Of a stretch of 64,000 nucleotides of DNA, positions 42,254 through 51,145 are shown piece by piece. The position numbers and the translations under genes were made by a program. The DNA is taken from the NCBI RefSeq assembly GCF_009749385.1, contig NZ_WBIN01000008.1, positions 186,001 through 250,000 on the forward strand, read 5' to 3'. Numbering within the stretch: position 1 is the stretch's first letter; each line of letters begins with the position of its first letter. Source of the stretch: Agromyces allii. Its GTDB lineage: Bacteria; Actinomycetota; Actinomycetes; Actinomycetales; Microbacteriaceae. The notes beneath the pieces are model-generated. The model made no database searches, had not been told where the DNA came from, and saw only the letters and a program-made list of their open reading frames with translations.

Positions 42254-44023
42254 TCAGTGCCGCTCCGGGTCCTCGTGCACCCAGGTGCGGGCCTCGTGCA
42301 CGGCCATGCGGACGCCCGCGCCGATCCACTCGGTTCCGCGCACGATGCCGCCGTCGCCGAGCTCGGCCGTGAGCCCGGTGAGCTCGAGCTGCTCCATGAC
42401 GCGGTCGTTCGACACGACGAGCACGAGCCGCGAACCGCGCGCCTCGAGGTCGCGTCCGTAGCGCTTCAGCACCTCGATCGACGAGAACCCGAGCTGGTCG
42501 ATGCCGCGCAGCCGCAGCACGACGGCGGATCGCACGGTGCGCTCGTCGACCGTCGGGAGCTGCGACTCGAAGCGGGGTGCGCTCGCGAAGAAGAGGCTGC
42601 CGTACGGCTGGAGCGCGACGACCTGGTTGGCCCCGATGTGGTCGACGGGGTCGAGCTCTCGGATGCGGCCGTCGTCGACGAGGTCGAGCTGGCGGACCCG
42701 CACCGAGTTCGACTGGTCGGCGACGAAGAGCACGATGCCGAGGGCGACGCCGACGAGCACCGCGAACTGCAGCGGGATGAGCAGCGTCAGCACGAACGTG
42801 ACGGCCATGATCGTGAGCGGGAAGATGCCCGACCGGGCGACCGAGTTCACCCGCGCGGGCTTGATCGCGCCGAACCCGACCACGATGAGCAGCGCCGCGA
42901 GCGCGGGCATCGCGACGTAGCCGACCAGCCCGGAGAAGAGCATCAGCGTGAGCGCCATGACGGTGCCGGCGACGAAGAGCGCGAGGCGCGTCTTCGCCCC
43001 GCCCGCGACGATGAGCCCCGTGCCCGACATCGAGCCGCCGACCGGCATGCCCTGGAAGACGCCCGCGACGAGGTTGCCCGCGCCCTGGCCGAAGAAGTTG
43101 CGCGAGGGAGGAACCGGTCGCCCGTCGGGGTTCGGATAGGCGGCCGCGACCGCCGCCCCCTGCACGAGCCCGACGAACGCCAGCGACACCGCTGGCACGA
43201 GCAGGAAGAGCACGTCGTCGAACGACGGTGCGACGGGGGCCGGGAGCCCGCCCGGCACATCGACGAGGTCGTCGAGCACCGCGACGGAGGCGCCGGACCA
43301 GGCGTCGAGCGCCGCGGCGAGCGCCGAGCCGAGCACGATGGCGACGACGAGTCCGAGCGCGCGGAGCCTCGTGCGCTGCAGCACGACGATGAGGCCCACG
43401 GTCACGAGCCCCACGATGGTCGTCGGCAGGTCGATGCGCCAGATGTGGAGCAGCAGGTCGAAGGTGCGCGTGACGCGGTTGGCCCCCTCCGCGGCGTACC
43501 CGGTGAAGTTGGCGAGCTGCCCGAGGATGATGTTGACCCCGACCGCGGTGATGAAGCCGGTCATGACCGCCGTCGGCACGAACCTCAGCAGGCGTCCGCC
43601 GTTCAGCAGGCCGGCGATGACCATCACGACGCCCGTCATCAGGGCGAGGGTCGAGAGCGCCCGATCCGGGTCGGGGAGCGTCTCGAGGCCGCTGTCGGCG
43701 ACGATGAGCGACATCGCGCCGGTGGCCTGCACCGCCATGAACATGCTCCCGGTCGCGAACGCCGCACCGACCATGCCGAAGAGGTAGGCGTAGAGACCGG
43801 CGAGCGGGTTGACGCCGGCCAGCAGGCCCGCGGCGAGCCCGTCGGGCACGGCCTCGAGCCCCAGCACGAGGCCCGACGAGACATCCGACTTCAGCGTCCT
43901 CCGATCGAAGAGCGCTCGCACCGGCCTCGTGGCGCGCCCGAGGCGGCTCCGGAATCCGGAACCGCCGCTGCGGGCCTCGCCCGCTTGCCCGGGGCCTTCC
44001 GGGGTCGGGTCGTCAGTGGGCAT
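42254..44023 (-). CDS. SulP family anion permease with STAS domain
   Basis: A 589-residue inner-membrane transporter. It opens with the SulP signature region (DVSSGLVLGLEAVPDGLAAG), has about 12-14 helices, and ends in a cytoplasmic STAS domain (about 460-560, VVLRLRGIDQLGFSSIEVL). The NTP-binding-type STAS loop suggests regulation. SulP proteins carry sulfate, bicarbonate or dicarboxylates; the substrate here is not predictable. The start lies inside the end of the AI-2E gene (11-bp overlap), so the two membrane proteins are one transcription unit. Confidence 0.9.
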   Translation of the reverse strand: MPTDDPTPEGPGQAGEARSGGSGFRSRLGRATRPVRALFDRRTLKSDVSSGLVLGLEAVPDGLAAGLLAGVNPLAGLYAYLFGMVGAAFATGSMFMAVQATGAMSLIVADSGLETLPDPDRALSTLALMTGVVMVIAGLLNGGRLLRFVPTAVMTGFITAVGVNIILGQLANFTGYAAEGANRVTRTFDLLLHIWRIDLPTTIVGLVTVGLIVVLQRTRLRALGLVVAIVLGSALAAALDAWSGASVAVLDDLVDVPGGLPAPVAPSFDDVLFLLVPAVSLAFVGLVQGAAVAAAYPNPDGRPVPPSRNFFGQGAGNLVAGVFQGMPVGGSMSGTGLIVAGGAKTRLALFVAGTVMALTLMLFSGLVGYVAMPALAALLIVVGFGAIKPARVNSVARSGIFPLTIMAVTFVLTLLIPLQFAVLVGVALGIVLFVADQSNSVRVRQLDLVDDGRIRELDPVDHIGANQVVALQPYGSLFFASAPRFESQLPTVDERTVRSAVVLRLRGIDQLGFSSIEVLKRYGRDLEARGSRLVLVVSNDRVMEQLELTGLTAELGDGGIVRGTEWIGAGVRMAVHEARTWVHEDPERH

Positions 44024-45134
44024 CCTGCCTCGGGAAGATCACCTTCTCGACGATGATGATGAGCGAGGCGGCCACGGGGATCGCGACGAGCGCGCCGAGC
44101 ACGCCGCCGAGCGTGCCGCCCGCCACGGCCGCGATGACCACGAGCGCCCCGGGCACGGCGACCGCGCGGTTCATGATGCGGGGGCTCAGCACGTACGCCT
44201 CGACCTGCATGTAGATCAGGTAGTAGATGATCGCGGCGAGCGCGGTGGCCGGCGACGCGGCGAGGCAGACGAGCGAGATGATCACGGCGCCCGTGAGCGT
44301 TCCGACGAGCGGCACGAGCGAGAGCAGGAACGCGATGAAGGCGAGCAGGATGGGGGCCGGCGCGCCGATGATCGTCAGGTAGATGAGGCTCAGCAAACCG
44401 TTGACCGCGCCGAGGCTGAACTGCCCGATCACGTAGCGACCCACGGAACCGGTGATCTCCTCGGTCACCTCGCGGTACTTGCCGCGCGAGCTGGCCGGAA
44501 CGAACTTGGTCGAGTAGCGCTTCATCGAGTCGAGCGAGGCGAGGAAGTACAGGGTGAGGATCAGCACGATCGTGGCCCCGGTGAATCCGCCCGCGATCCC
44601 GACGCCGACCGCGAGGATGCCGCCGCCGAGCGCGCCGAGGTTCGCGGGATCGGCGAGCCAGTCGCCGGCCGAGGCGATCGCGTCGTCGATCGCGTGGTCT
44701 CCGCCGCCGAGCGCGTTCAGCCAGGCCACGAAGTCGCTGTTGAGCACGTTGTCGCGGATCTCGTCCCAGTTCTCGACGATGATCTTGGTCTGCTCGACGA
44801 TGATCGGCACGATCGTCGCGATGAGCCCGACGAAGATGCCGATGACGCCGACGAAGACGATGAGGATCGCCGCCCAGCGCGGCAGGCTGCGGCGTTGCAG
44901 CCAGCTGACCACCGGGTCGAGGCCGAGTGCCAGGAAGAGCGCGAGCGCGACGTAGAGGAGCACGGTCCCGAGCTGGGAGACGATCCCGCCGAGCAGGATG
45001 GCGAGCAGCACGCCGAGCGCGCCGACGAACCCGATGCGGAACGAGCGGATCTTCACCTCAGGGGCGTTCGCCGTGGCATCCGTCGTGATCTGGGTCGCCA
45101 CCGGCGCTTGGCGTACTCGTGCTCGTCTCCACAT
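44013..45134 (-). CDS. AI-2E family (PerM/YhhT-like) transporter
   Basis: A 373-residue membrane protein with the Pfam AI-2E_transport pattern: early helices RIGFVGALGVLLAI and SQLGTVLLYVALALFLA, a long extracytoplasmic helix region (about 100-190), and the conserved LSLVPLVGT loop with GGxLGGVLGALVAIP near the end. ATG 45134 is 7 nt after TAGCGT (45142-45147), a leaderless arrangement; longer upstream frames are rejected. Family functions include Na+/H+ exchange and signal export; not assignable here. Co-transcribed with the SulP gene; divergent from an MFS exporter. Confidence 0.88.
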   Translation of the reverse strand: MWRRARVRQAPVATQITTDATANAPEVKIRSFRIGFVGALGVLLAILLGGIVSQLGTVLLYVALALFLALGLDPVVSWLQRRSLPRWAAILIVFVGVIGIFVGLIATIVPIIVEQTKIIVENWDEIRDNVLNSDFVAWLNALGGGDHAIDDAIASAGDWLADPANLGALGGGILAVGVGIAGGFTGATIVLILTLYFLASLDSMKRYSTKFVPASSRGKYREVTEEITGSVGRYVIGQFSLGAVNGLLSLIYLTIIGAPAPILLAFIAFLLSLVPLVGTLTGAVIISLVCLAASPATALAAIIYYLIYMQVEAYVLSPRIMNRAVAVPGALVVIAAVAGGTLGGVLGALVAIPVAASLIIIVEKVIFPRQDAH

Positions 45135-45192
45135 GGGAGCGACGCTACGCGTCGGCGCGCCCTCAGGAAAGGGTGCCGCGCCGAAAGCAATC

Positions 45193-45211
45193 TTACTAAC
45201 TTGGTTAGCAA
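45193..45211. promoter_or_regulatory. Candidate operator upstream of the MFS exporter
   Basis: CTAAC-TTG-GTTAG (extended TT..AA) is a 13-19 bp palindrome overlapping the likely -35 region of the MFS promoter (extended -10 TGCTAGGAT at 45218-45226). It resembles TetR/MarR operators found before DHA2 exporters. No regulator gene for it is in the window. Confidence 0.5.
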
Positions 45212-45348
45212 CTTCGGTGCTAGGATTCCGCGCCGCACGCGCCGGACATCCTCGTCGCGGCGCGGGAAGTCGCGGATGCGGAATGAATCCCGGTCGAGCG
45301 CGTTGCTCTTCTGTGTGCCGGCGACCGCGCTCGCACGCGAGGAGGAAC

Positions 45349-46800
45349 GTGACCGACCAGACCGCCGTGGGGTTCCGTTCCGAGCGGGGCCCCGTGCTCA
45401 TCGCGCTCATGCTGTCGACCGCGCTCGTCGCGATCGAGTCGACGATCCTCGCGACGGCGGTGCCCTCGATCGTCGCCGACCTCGGCGGGTTCTCGCAGTT
45501 CCCGTGGCTGTTCTCGATCTTCCTGCTCGCACAGGCCGTCTCGGTGCCCGTCTACGCGAAGCTCGCCGACACGGTCGGCCGCAAGCCGATCATGCTCGTC
45601 GGCATCGGCGCGTTCCTCGTGGGCTCGATCCTCGCGGGCTTCGCGTGGGACATGACCTCGCTCATCGTCTTCCGCGCGATCCAGGGGCTCGGTGCCGGCG
45701 CCGTGCTGCCCGTGTCGATCACCATCACGGGCGACCTGTACTCCGTGCGCGAGCGGGCCAGGGTGCAGGGCTACATCGCGAGCGTCTGGGCCGCGTCCTC
45801 CGTCATCGGCCCCTCGCTCGGCGGGCTGTTCGCCGAGTACGCGTCATGGCGCTGGATCTTCTTCGTGAACATCCCGCTGTGCCTCATCGCGGCCTGGATG
45901 CTGATCCGCAACTACCACGAGAAGGTCGAGCGCCAGCGGCACCGCATCGACTTCGGGGGCGCGCTGGTGCTCACCGTCGGGCTCACCCTGCTCATCCTCG
46001 CCGTGCTCGAGGGCGGCCAGGCGTGGGCATGGAACTCCTGGCAGAGCATCGGGGCGTTCGCGCTGGCCGCCGCGCTGCTCGCGGTGTTCGTGCTCATCGA
46101 ACGTCGCGCCGCCGAGCCCGTGCTGCCGCTGTGGCTCTTCTCCCGACGGCTGCTGCTCACGACCTCGCTCATCTCGTTCGGCGTCGGCGCGGTGCTCATC
46201 GGACTGACCTCCTACGTGCCGACGTTCCTCGAGATGTCGGCCGGCGCATCCCCGCTCGTCTCGGGCCTCTCGGTCGCGGCGCTGACGCTCGGCTGGCCGA
46301 TCTCGGCCTCGCAGTCGGGGCGCCTGTTCCTCCGCATCGGGTTCCGCAACACCGCGTTCATCGGGCTCGGCATCGCACTCGTCGGCACGGCCGGCCTCGT
46401 CGCCGCGAGTCTCGTGCCCAACCCGATCACGAGCGCGCTCGCCTGCTTCATCGTCGGCCTCGGCCTCGGCCTGGTCGCCTCCCCCACGCTCATCGCCGCG
46501 CAGTCCTCGGTCGCATGGTCGGATCGCGGCGTGGTCACGGGCGCGAACATGTTCCTCCGCTCGATGGGCAGCGCCGTCGGCGTCGCCGTGTTCGGCGCCG
46601 TCGCGAACGGCATCATCGACCGTTCGGGCCTCGGCGAGCAGTCGGGCGCCGCGATCCAGGCGGCCACCACCGCCGTGTTCATCGGCGTCGTCATCGCGAC
46701 GGTCGCCACCTTCGCGGGCGCCATCGGCATGCCGCGCGTGCACGTCGACGACGTGGAGCACCGGCCCTCCGAGACATCCGACGCGGTGAACCCGGCCTGA
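45349..46800 (+). CDS. MFS drug exporter, DHA2 (EmrB/QacA) family
   Basis: A 483-residue, 14-helix-type major facilitator. Motif C-like IQGLGAGAVLPVSITITGDLY and motif A-like KLADTVGRKPIMLVG are present, and STILATAVPSIVADLGG marks the first helix of DHA2 pumps. GTG 45349 is preceded by GGAGG; the upstream part of the open frame is non-coding. It probably exports hydrophobic cations or drugs with proton antiport. A palindrome in its promoter suggests repression by an absent TetR/MarR protein. It ends 7 bp before the convergent NUDIX gene. Confidence 0.9.
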   Translation: MTDQTAVGFRSERGPVLIALMLSTALVAIESTILATAVPSIVADLGGFSQFPWLFSIFLLAQAVSVPVYAKLADTVGRKPIMLVGIGAFLVGSILAGFAWDMTSLIVFRAIQGLGAGAVLPVSITITGDLYSVRERARVQGYIASVWAASSVIGPSLGGLFAEYASWRWIFFVNIPLCLIAAWMLIRNYHEKVERQRHRIDFGGALVLTVGLTLLILAVLEGGQAWAWNSWQSIGAFALAAALLAVFVLIERRAAEPVLPLWLFSRRLLLTTSLISFGVGAVLIGLTSYVPTFLEMSAGASPLVSGLSVAALTLGWPISASQSGRLFLRIGFRNTAFIGLGIALVGTAGLVAASLVPNPITSALACFIVGLGLGLVASPTLIAAQSSVAWSDRGVVTGANMFLRSMGSAVGVAVFGAVANGIIDRSGLGEQSGAAIQAATTAVFIGVVIATVATFAGAIGMPRVHVDDVEHRPSETSDAVNPA

Positions 46801-46807
46801 TCGCGGG

Positions 46808-47542
46808 TCAGAACCCGGCGCCCAGCGTGTTCGTGTAGATCCAGGGCAGCCGGTCCATGATGAGCCGGTGGCGCGTGCCGTGCGCGTCGGGGCCCTCGTC
46901 GGGCACCGCGTGCGTGCCGTCGTGCTCGGCGTCGGAGTCGAACGCCTCGTCCTCCTGCCAGATGACGGCCGTGCGATCGTCGTTGAACCGCGAGATGTAG
47001 GGCGTGATCTCGCCGCTGCCCAGGGCCGCGAGGGCTTCGTCGACGGATGCCGCGTCGGTCAGTCCGTGCACCGTCACCCAGGTCGGCGGCCACAGGGTCA
47101 TCGCGCCGACCGCGTGCCGTTCGAGCACGTCGATCGGGCGCAACCACTCGGCCTGCAGCACCTCGTCGGGAGCGAGCACGAGCCGGCCCTCGGGAACCCG
47201 GGCCGCGAAGAACCACGTGCGGCGGGGCTTGGGCGTGCCGGGCGGCGGGGTCCAGTGCGCGAACGGCACGAGGTCGTGCGGACTCAGCACGAGGCCGACC
47301 TCCTCGTGCGTCTCCCTGACGGCCGCCCGCCGAGCCGCGCCTTCGTCGTCGAACGAGCCGCCCGCGGCATCCACCGGTTCGACGACCCCGCCCGGGAACA
47401 CCCAGGCGCCCGGGAAGCGACCGCTGTGCGGGCGTTCCGCGAGGAGCACCTCGACTCCGCGCTCGCCGTCGCGCAGCAGCACGACCGTGGCCGCGTGCCC
47501 CTCATCGGCATCATCCATCAGTGCGTCGAGCTCGCCGGACAT
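46808..47542 (-). CDS. NUDIX hydrolase
   Basis: A 244-residue NUDIX-fold protein. The NUDIX helix reads AARRAAVRETHEEVGL, of the RETxEE kind seen in CoA- and nucleotide-diphosphatase relatives. FPGGVVEP precedes it. A C-terminal extension of about 90 residues contains an acidic stretch. It hydrolyses a nucleoside-diphosphate-X compound; the exact substrate is unknown. ATG 47542 is 7 nt after TACTCT (47550-47555), so it appears leaderless. It diverges from the metallo-beta-lactamase gene across 234 bp in which I see only two 18-bp direct repeats (47720-47756). Confidence 0.87.
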   Translation of the reverse strand: MSGELDALMDDADEGHAATVVLLRDGERGVEVLLAERPHSGRFPGAWVFPGGVVEPVDAAGGSFDDEGAARRAAVRETHEEVGLVLSPHDLVPFAHWTPPPGTPKPRRTWFFAARVPEGRLVLAPDEVLQAEWLRPIDVLERHAVGAMTLWPPTWVTVHGLTDAASVDEALAALGSGEITPYISRFNDDRTAVIWQEDEAFDSDAEHDGTHAVPDEGPDAHGTRHRLIMDRLPWIYTNTLGAGF

Positions 47543-47776
47543 GCCCCCCAGAGTAGAACCGTGCGCGCGAAACCGCACCCTGCGACCGGACCCCCGTCCG
47601 GGCGGCAGGAGGAGTTCGCGCCCACGGGAGGGCCGATTCCGGGGAACGCTCCTCCCATGGCTCCCTTCCCCTCCCGCGGGTGAGTCCTGCGGCCACGCGA
47701 GGCGAGGGCGCCGGATGCCGCGTGCAGGCCGCACCGGCGCGTGCAGGCCGTGCCGGGCCGCGCGTACACTTCGGGC

Positions 47777-48610
47777 ATGGCCGACCCGCTGCCCCACCAC
47801 GTCCGCCGCGGCATCCGCCCCACGTCCGTCTCGCGACTGGCCACGTGCCTGCTCGCGCCGAACCCCGGACCGATGACGCTCGACGGCACGAACTCGTACG
47901 TGCTGCGCGCGCCGGGCGCCGCGGGCGCCGTGGTCGTCGACCCGGGCCCGCTCGACGAGGGGCACCTCGAGCACCTCGCCGCGCTCGGCCCGGTCGAGCT
48001 CGTGCTGCTGACCCACCACCACGCCGACCACCGCGACGGGCTCGCACGCTTCGCCGAACTCGTCGGCGCCCCGGCGCGCGCGATCGACCCGGCGTTCTGC
48101 ATCGGCGGCGAGCCGCTGGTCGACGGCGAGCGGATCGAGGCGGCGGGCCTCGCGATCGAGGTGCTGGCGACGCCCGGCCACACGGCCGACTCGGCGTGCT
48201 TCGTGCTCGCCGACGATGCGCCGCACGGTTCGGTGCTCACGGGCGACACGATCCTCGGCCGCGGCACCACGATCATCGCCGACCCCGACGGGGCGCTCGG
48301 CCCGTACCTCGACTCGCTCGAGCGCCTGCGCGCGATCGGCCGTTCGTCGAGCGGCCACGTCGCCGTGCTACCGGGCCACGGCCCGGTGCTGCGCGACCTC
48401 GGCGAGATCTGCGACGAGTACCTGGCCCATCGCGCCGAACGCCTCGCCCAGGTGCGCGCGGTGCTCGCCGCGCTCGGCGCCGACCCCGCAGACCCGGCCA
48501 CGGTCGGGCGCGTGGTCGACACGGTCTACGCCGAGACGGATGCCGCGGTCAGGCCGGCCGCCGAGGCATCCGTCCGCGCCCAGCTGGCCTACTTGCGCGA
48601 GCACGGCTAG
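47777..48610 (+). CDS. Metallo-beta-lactamase fold hydrolase (LACTB2-like)
   Basis: A 277-residue cytoplasmic hydrolase with the zinc motif THHHADH, a downstream His in TPGHTADS, Asp in LTGDTILG and final His in LPGHGP. The C-terminal winged helix (about 215-277) makes it like LACTB2/glyoxalase-II-type proteins, some of which are RNases. ATG 47777 lies 6 nt after TACACT (47765-47770) with no ribosome site, so it is probably leaderless. The substrate is unknown. Confidence 0.9.
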   Translation: MADPLPHHVRRGIRPTSVSRLATCLLAPNPGPMTLDGTNSYVLRAPGAAGAVVVDPGPLDEGHLEHLAALGPVELVLLTHHHADHRDGLARFAELVGAPARAIDPAFCIGGEPLVDGERIEAAGLAIEVLATPGHTADSACFVLADDAPHGSVLTGDTILGRGTTIIADPDGALGPYLDSLERLRAIGRSSSGHVAVLPGHGPVLRDLGEICDEYLAHRAERLAQVRAVLAALGADPADPATVGRVVDTVYAETDAAVRPAAEASVRAQLAYLREHG

Positions 48611-48753
48611 ACGCCCCGAGGCGCACCGGCCGATCACCGGGACGGCGCCGCGCACCGGCCTCCGAACACCGCGGAACCCGGCGTGCTCGCGCAGGCCGGG
48701 TCCGGGGGTGTTCGTCGGGACGGTTCGGTCGGGTCGCTCGGCGGAGGCGTCGG

Positions 48754-49059
48754 TCAGGCGACCGCGTAGGTCAGGCAGTCGGCGTCGTCGGACGAGCCCG
48801 CACCGATGCGCACCGACGGCGCGGTGCACTCGAGCGAGCTGTTGTGCACGCACTCGGCGCGCTGGCAGGCGCCGACGTGGGTGACGACCTTGTCGAGGCC
48901 CCCGCGGGTGCCGAGCGGGATGAACGTGGCGCACTCGGCATCGCCCACCGCACCGCCGATCGTGACGGCCGCGGCGTGGCAGTGCGAGTGGTCGTTGTAC
49001 GAACAGCCGCTCACCGAACACTCGGCGACGGCGGGCAGTTCATCGAGGGTCATGCTCAT
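48754..49059 (-). CDS. DUF1540 cysteine-rich protein
   Basis: A 101-residue protein with two DUF1540 units: CSVSGCSYNDHSHCHA and CQRAECVHNSSLECTA, each with the CxxxxC...C spacing plus a later Cys (CATF, CLTY). The eight cysteines and clustered His suggest metal binding, but no function is established for the family. ATG 49059 follows GGAGG by 5 nt. A DtxR/IdeR iron box lies 107 bp upstream, so it may be iron-controlled; the small + strand gene on the other side is the alternative target. Confidence 0.85.
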   Translation of the reverse strand: MSMTLDELPAVAECSVSGCSYNDHSHCHAAAVTIGGAVGDAECATFIPLGTRGGLDKVVTHVGACQRAECVHNSSLECTAPSVRIGAGSSDDADCLTYAVA

Positions 49060-49165
49060 GGTGGCCTCCACGTGACTCGGCTGGGTACCGAGATGGTACG
49101 CCCGCACCTCCGGGATCCGCCACGAAGAAGTGCCGCTTTTGCGCAGATCACAGGCGGTTTTCTTC

Positions 49166-49184
49166 TTAGGCGAGGCTCACCTAT
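49166..49184. promoter_or_regulatory. DtxR/IdeR-type iron box
   Basis: TTAGGCGAGGCTCACCTAT matches 15 of 19 positions of the consensus TTAGGTTAGGCTAACCTAA. It lies in an AT-rich stretch between the DUF1540 gene (minus) and a small membrane-protein gene (plus). It predicts repression by an iron- or manganese-loaded DtxR-family regulator encoded elsewhere. Confidence 0.72.
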
Positions 49185-49279
49185 CCGGATGCCGCGGCTC
49201 CCGGGATCGGGCGATTCCGGGCCTTTACCGCGGCGGGCCCGCGCACCAGAATGGGACCACGATCTCGAAGGAGTGCGCC

Positions 49280-49384
49280 ATGTCGACTGAAGCCGTGATC
49301 TGGTCGGTGCTCGGAGTCATCGCCGCGGTGGGCGGCATCGGGCTGCTGGCCTCGATCCTCGCCCTGATCCGCGCTCCGCGCTGA
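49280..49384 (+). CDS. Small single-helix membrane protein (34 aa)
   Basis: A 34-residue frame: a short polar N-terminus (MSTEAVIW), one hydrophobic helix rich in Val, Ala, Ile and Gly, and a basic C-terminus (RAPR). GAAGGAG precedes ATG 49280 by 6-7 nt, good evidence for translation. It resembles in size the small subunits of transporters and small stress proteins, but I recognise no family. It lies about 96 bp after the iron box and may be iron-regulated. Confidence 0.6.
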   Translation: MSTEAVIWSVLGVIAAVGGIGLLASILALIRAPR

Positions 49385-49419
49385 GCACGCCTCGCTCCAC
49401 GCTGAGCACCGATCGTCGC

Positions 49420-49827
49420 TCAGCCCTTGCGCGGTGACGTCGACCAGATCGCGAGCGCGACGAGCAGCGGCTGGAAGAACAGGCGCACCAACCGCGAACG
49501 ATCGGTCGTGAGCCCGAACGCGTCGCGGCGCTCGCGCCACTGCGCGAGGTTGCCAGGAAAGACCGCGACGAAGAACGCCGCGACGATCCAGCCGATGCGA
49601 CGACGCTCCTTGGGCAGCACGATGAGCGCCTTGCCGAGCGCGACCTCGACGACGCCCGAGGCGACGACGACGCCGTCGGCGTCCATCGGCACCCAGGTCG
49701 GCACCTGTGCCCGGAACTCCTTGCGCGCCCAGAACAGGTGGCTCACCCCCGCGAACACGAGGCCGCCGGCCAGGAGCCAGCGGGCGATGCTGCGGGGAAC
49801 CGTGGAGGTGCGTGCGTCTGACGTCAT
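49420..49827 (-). CDS. DoxX-like small membrane protein
   Basis: A 135-residue protein with four predicted helices in DoxX/MauE-like style: ARWLLAGGLVFAGVSHLFW, VVASGVVEVALGKALIV and IVAAFFVAVFPGN, with the conserved small polar residues facing a bundle. The function of such proteins (quinone or electron-transfer related in some) is not established. ATG 49827 is 6 nt after TAGCGT (49834-49839), so the mRNA is probably leaderless. It is monocistronic. Confidence 0.8.
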   Translation of the reverse strand: MTSDARTSTVPRSIARWLLAGGLVFAGVSHLFWARKEFRAQVPTWVPMDADGVVVASGVVEVALGKALIVLPKERRRIGWIVAAFFVAVFPGNLAQWRERRDAFGLTTDRSRLVRLFFQPLLVALAIWSTSPRKG

Positions 49828-50029
49828 GCTCCGACGCTAGGGCGGCGAGACCCCGCGTGTCACCCCCCTTGCGCCGGGTCGCGCCCGGCCACGTCGGGCC
49901 GTCGTCGCCGCGTCCGCCGCTCGTCATCGCGTCGCCCGCGTCGTCGCGGACTCGGTGCCCGGGTTACGCTGGCGGAGCCGCGCACGTCGCTGCCGCGGCA
50001 TCCCACCCCTGCGCTTTCCGGAGGCCACC

Positions 50030-51115
50030 GTGCACGATTCGACGACCGCGACGCCCGCGCTGCACCCCGAGACGCGGCTCATCATCGCCGGGCGTCCGCC
50101 GCACGTGCCCGACCAGCCGATGAACGTGCCCGTGCACCTCACGTCGACCTACGTCGCGGGCGGCGACCTCGAGTACGCGCGCTACGCGAACCCGTCGTGG
50201 ACGGCGTTCGAGGAGGCGCTCGGTGGCCTCGAGGGCGGCCGCGCGGTCGCCTTCGCATCGGGCATGGCTGCGATCACCGCGGTGCTCGACCTGGTGCCCG
50301 AGGGCGGCACGGTCGTGGCGCCCCGCCACTCGTACACGGGCACGGTGGCGCAGCTCGACCAGCTCGCCGTGAAGGGCCGGCTCTCGGTCGTCTACGTCGA
50401 CATCAGCGACACCGCGGCCGTCGCCTCCTCGATGGAGGGCGCGGCGCTCGTGTGGATCGAGTCGCCCACCAACCCGGCGCTCGAGCTCGCCGAGATCCCG
50501 GCGCTCGTCGCCGCGGCGCACGCGCACGGCGCGCTCGTGGCCGTCGACAACACCTTCGCGACGCCGCTGCTGCAGCGTCCGCTCGAGTCGGGCGCCGACC
50601 TCGTCGTGCACTCGGCCACCAAGTACATCTCGGGTCACAGCGACGTGCTCATGGGCGCCGTGGTCGCGGCATCCGACGAGCTCGTGGAGAAGATCACCGC
50701 GTACCGCTCGCTGTTCGGCGCGATCCCCGGCCCGTTCGAGACCTACCTCGCACTGCGCGGGCTGCGCACGCTGCCCGTCCGCCTCGAGCGCGCGCAGGCC
50801 ACGGCCGCCGAGCTCGCCGCGCGCCTGCACGACCACCCTGCACTCGACGAGGTGCGCTACCCCGGCTTCGGCGCGATCATCTCCATCGTCGTGCGCGGCG
50901 GCAAGGAGCCCGCCGACCGGCTCGTGCAGGGCACGGCGCTGTGGGTGCACGCGACGAGCCTCGGCGGCGTCGAATCGACCTTCGAGCGCCGCCGCCGCTG
51001 GCAGCTCGAGCAGCCGACGATCCCCGACGGCCTCGTGCGCCTCTCGGTCGGCCTCGAGCACGTCGACGACCTGCACCGCGACCTCGTGCAGGCGCTCGAC
51101 GCGCTCGACGCGTAG
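50030..51115 (+). CDS. Cys/Met-metabolism PLP-dependent enzyme (cystathionine gamma-synthase/lyase-like)
   Basis: A 361-residue fold-type-I PLP enzyme. The PLP lysine is in [21 protein letters not shown] holds the phosphate-binding segment; SYTGT stacks on the cofactor; DNTFATPL contains the pyridine-nitrogen Asp. It catalyses gamma- or beta-elimination or replacement on cystathionine, homocysteine or methionine; synthase and lyase activities cannot be told apart here. It is slightly shorter than typical MetB (about 380). GTG 50030 has GGAGG 5 nt upstream; the frame continues further but lacks a ribosome site. Confidence 0.87.
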   Translation: MHDSTTATPALHPETRLIIAGRPPHVPDQPMNVPVHLTSTYVAGGDLEYARYANPSWTAFEEALGGLEGGRAVAFASGMAAITAVLDLVPEGGTVVAPRHSYTGTVAQLDQLAVKGRLSVVYVDISDTAAVASSMEGAALVWIESPTNPALELAEIPALVAAAHAHGALVAVDNTFATPLLQRPLESGADLVVHSATKYISGHSDVLMGAVVAASDELVEKITAYRSLFGAIPGPFETYLALRGLRTLPVRLERAQATAAELAARLHDHPALDEVRYPGFGAIISIVVRGGKEPADRLVQGTALWVHATSLGGVESTFERRRRWQLEQPTIPDGLVRLSVGLEHVDDLHRDLVQALDALDA

Positions 51116-51145
51116 CGCGGCGGGAGCCCGGCGACCGGGTCGGGC

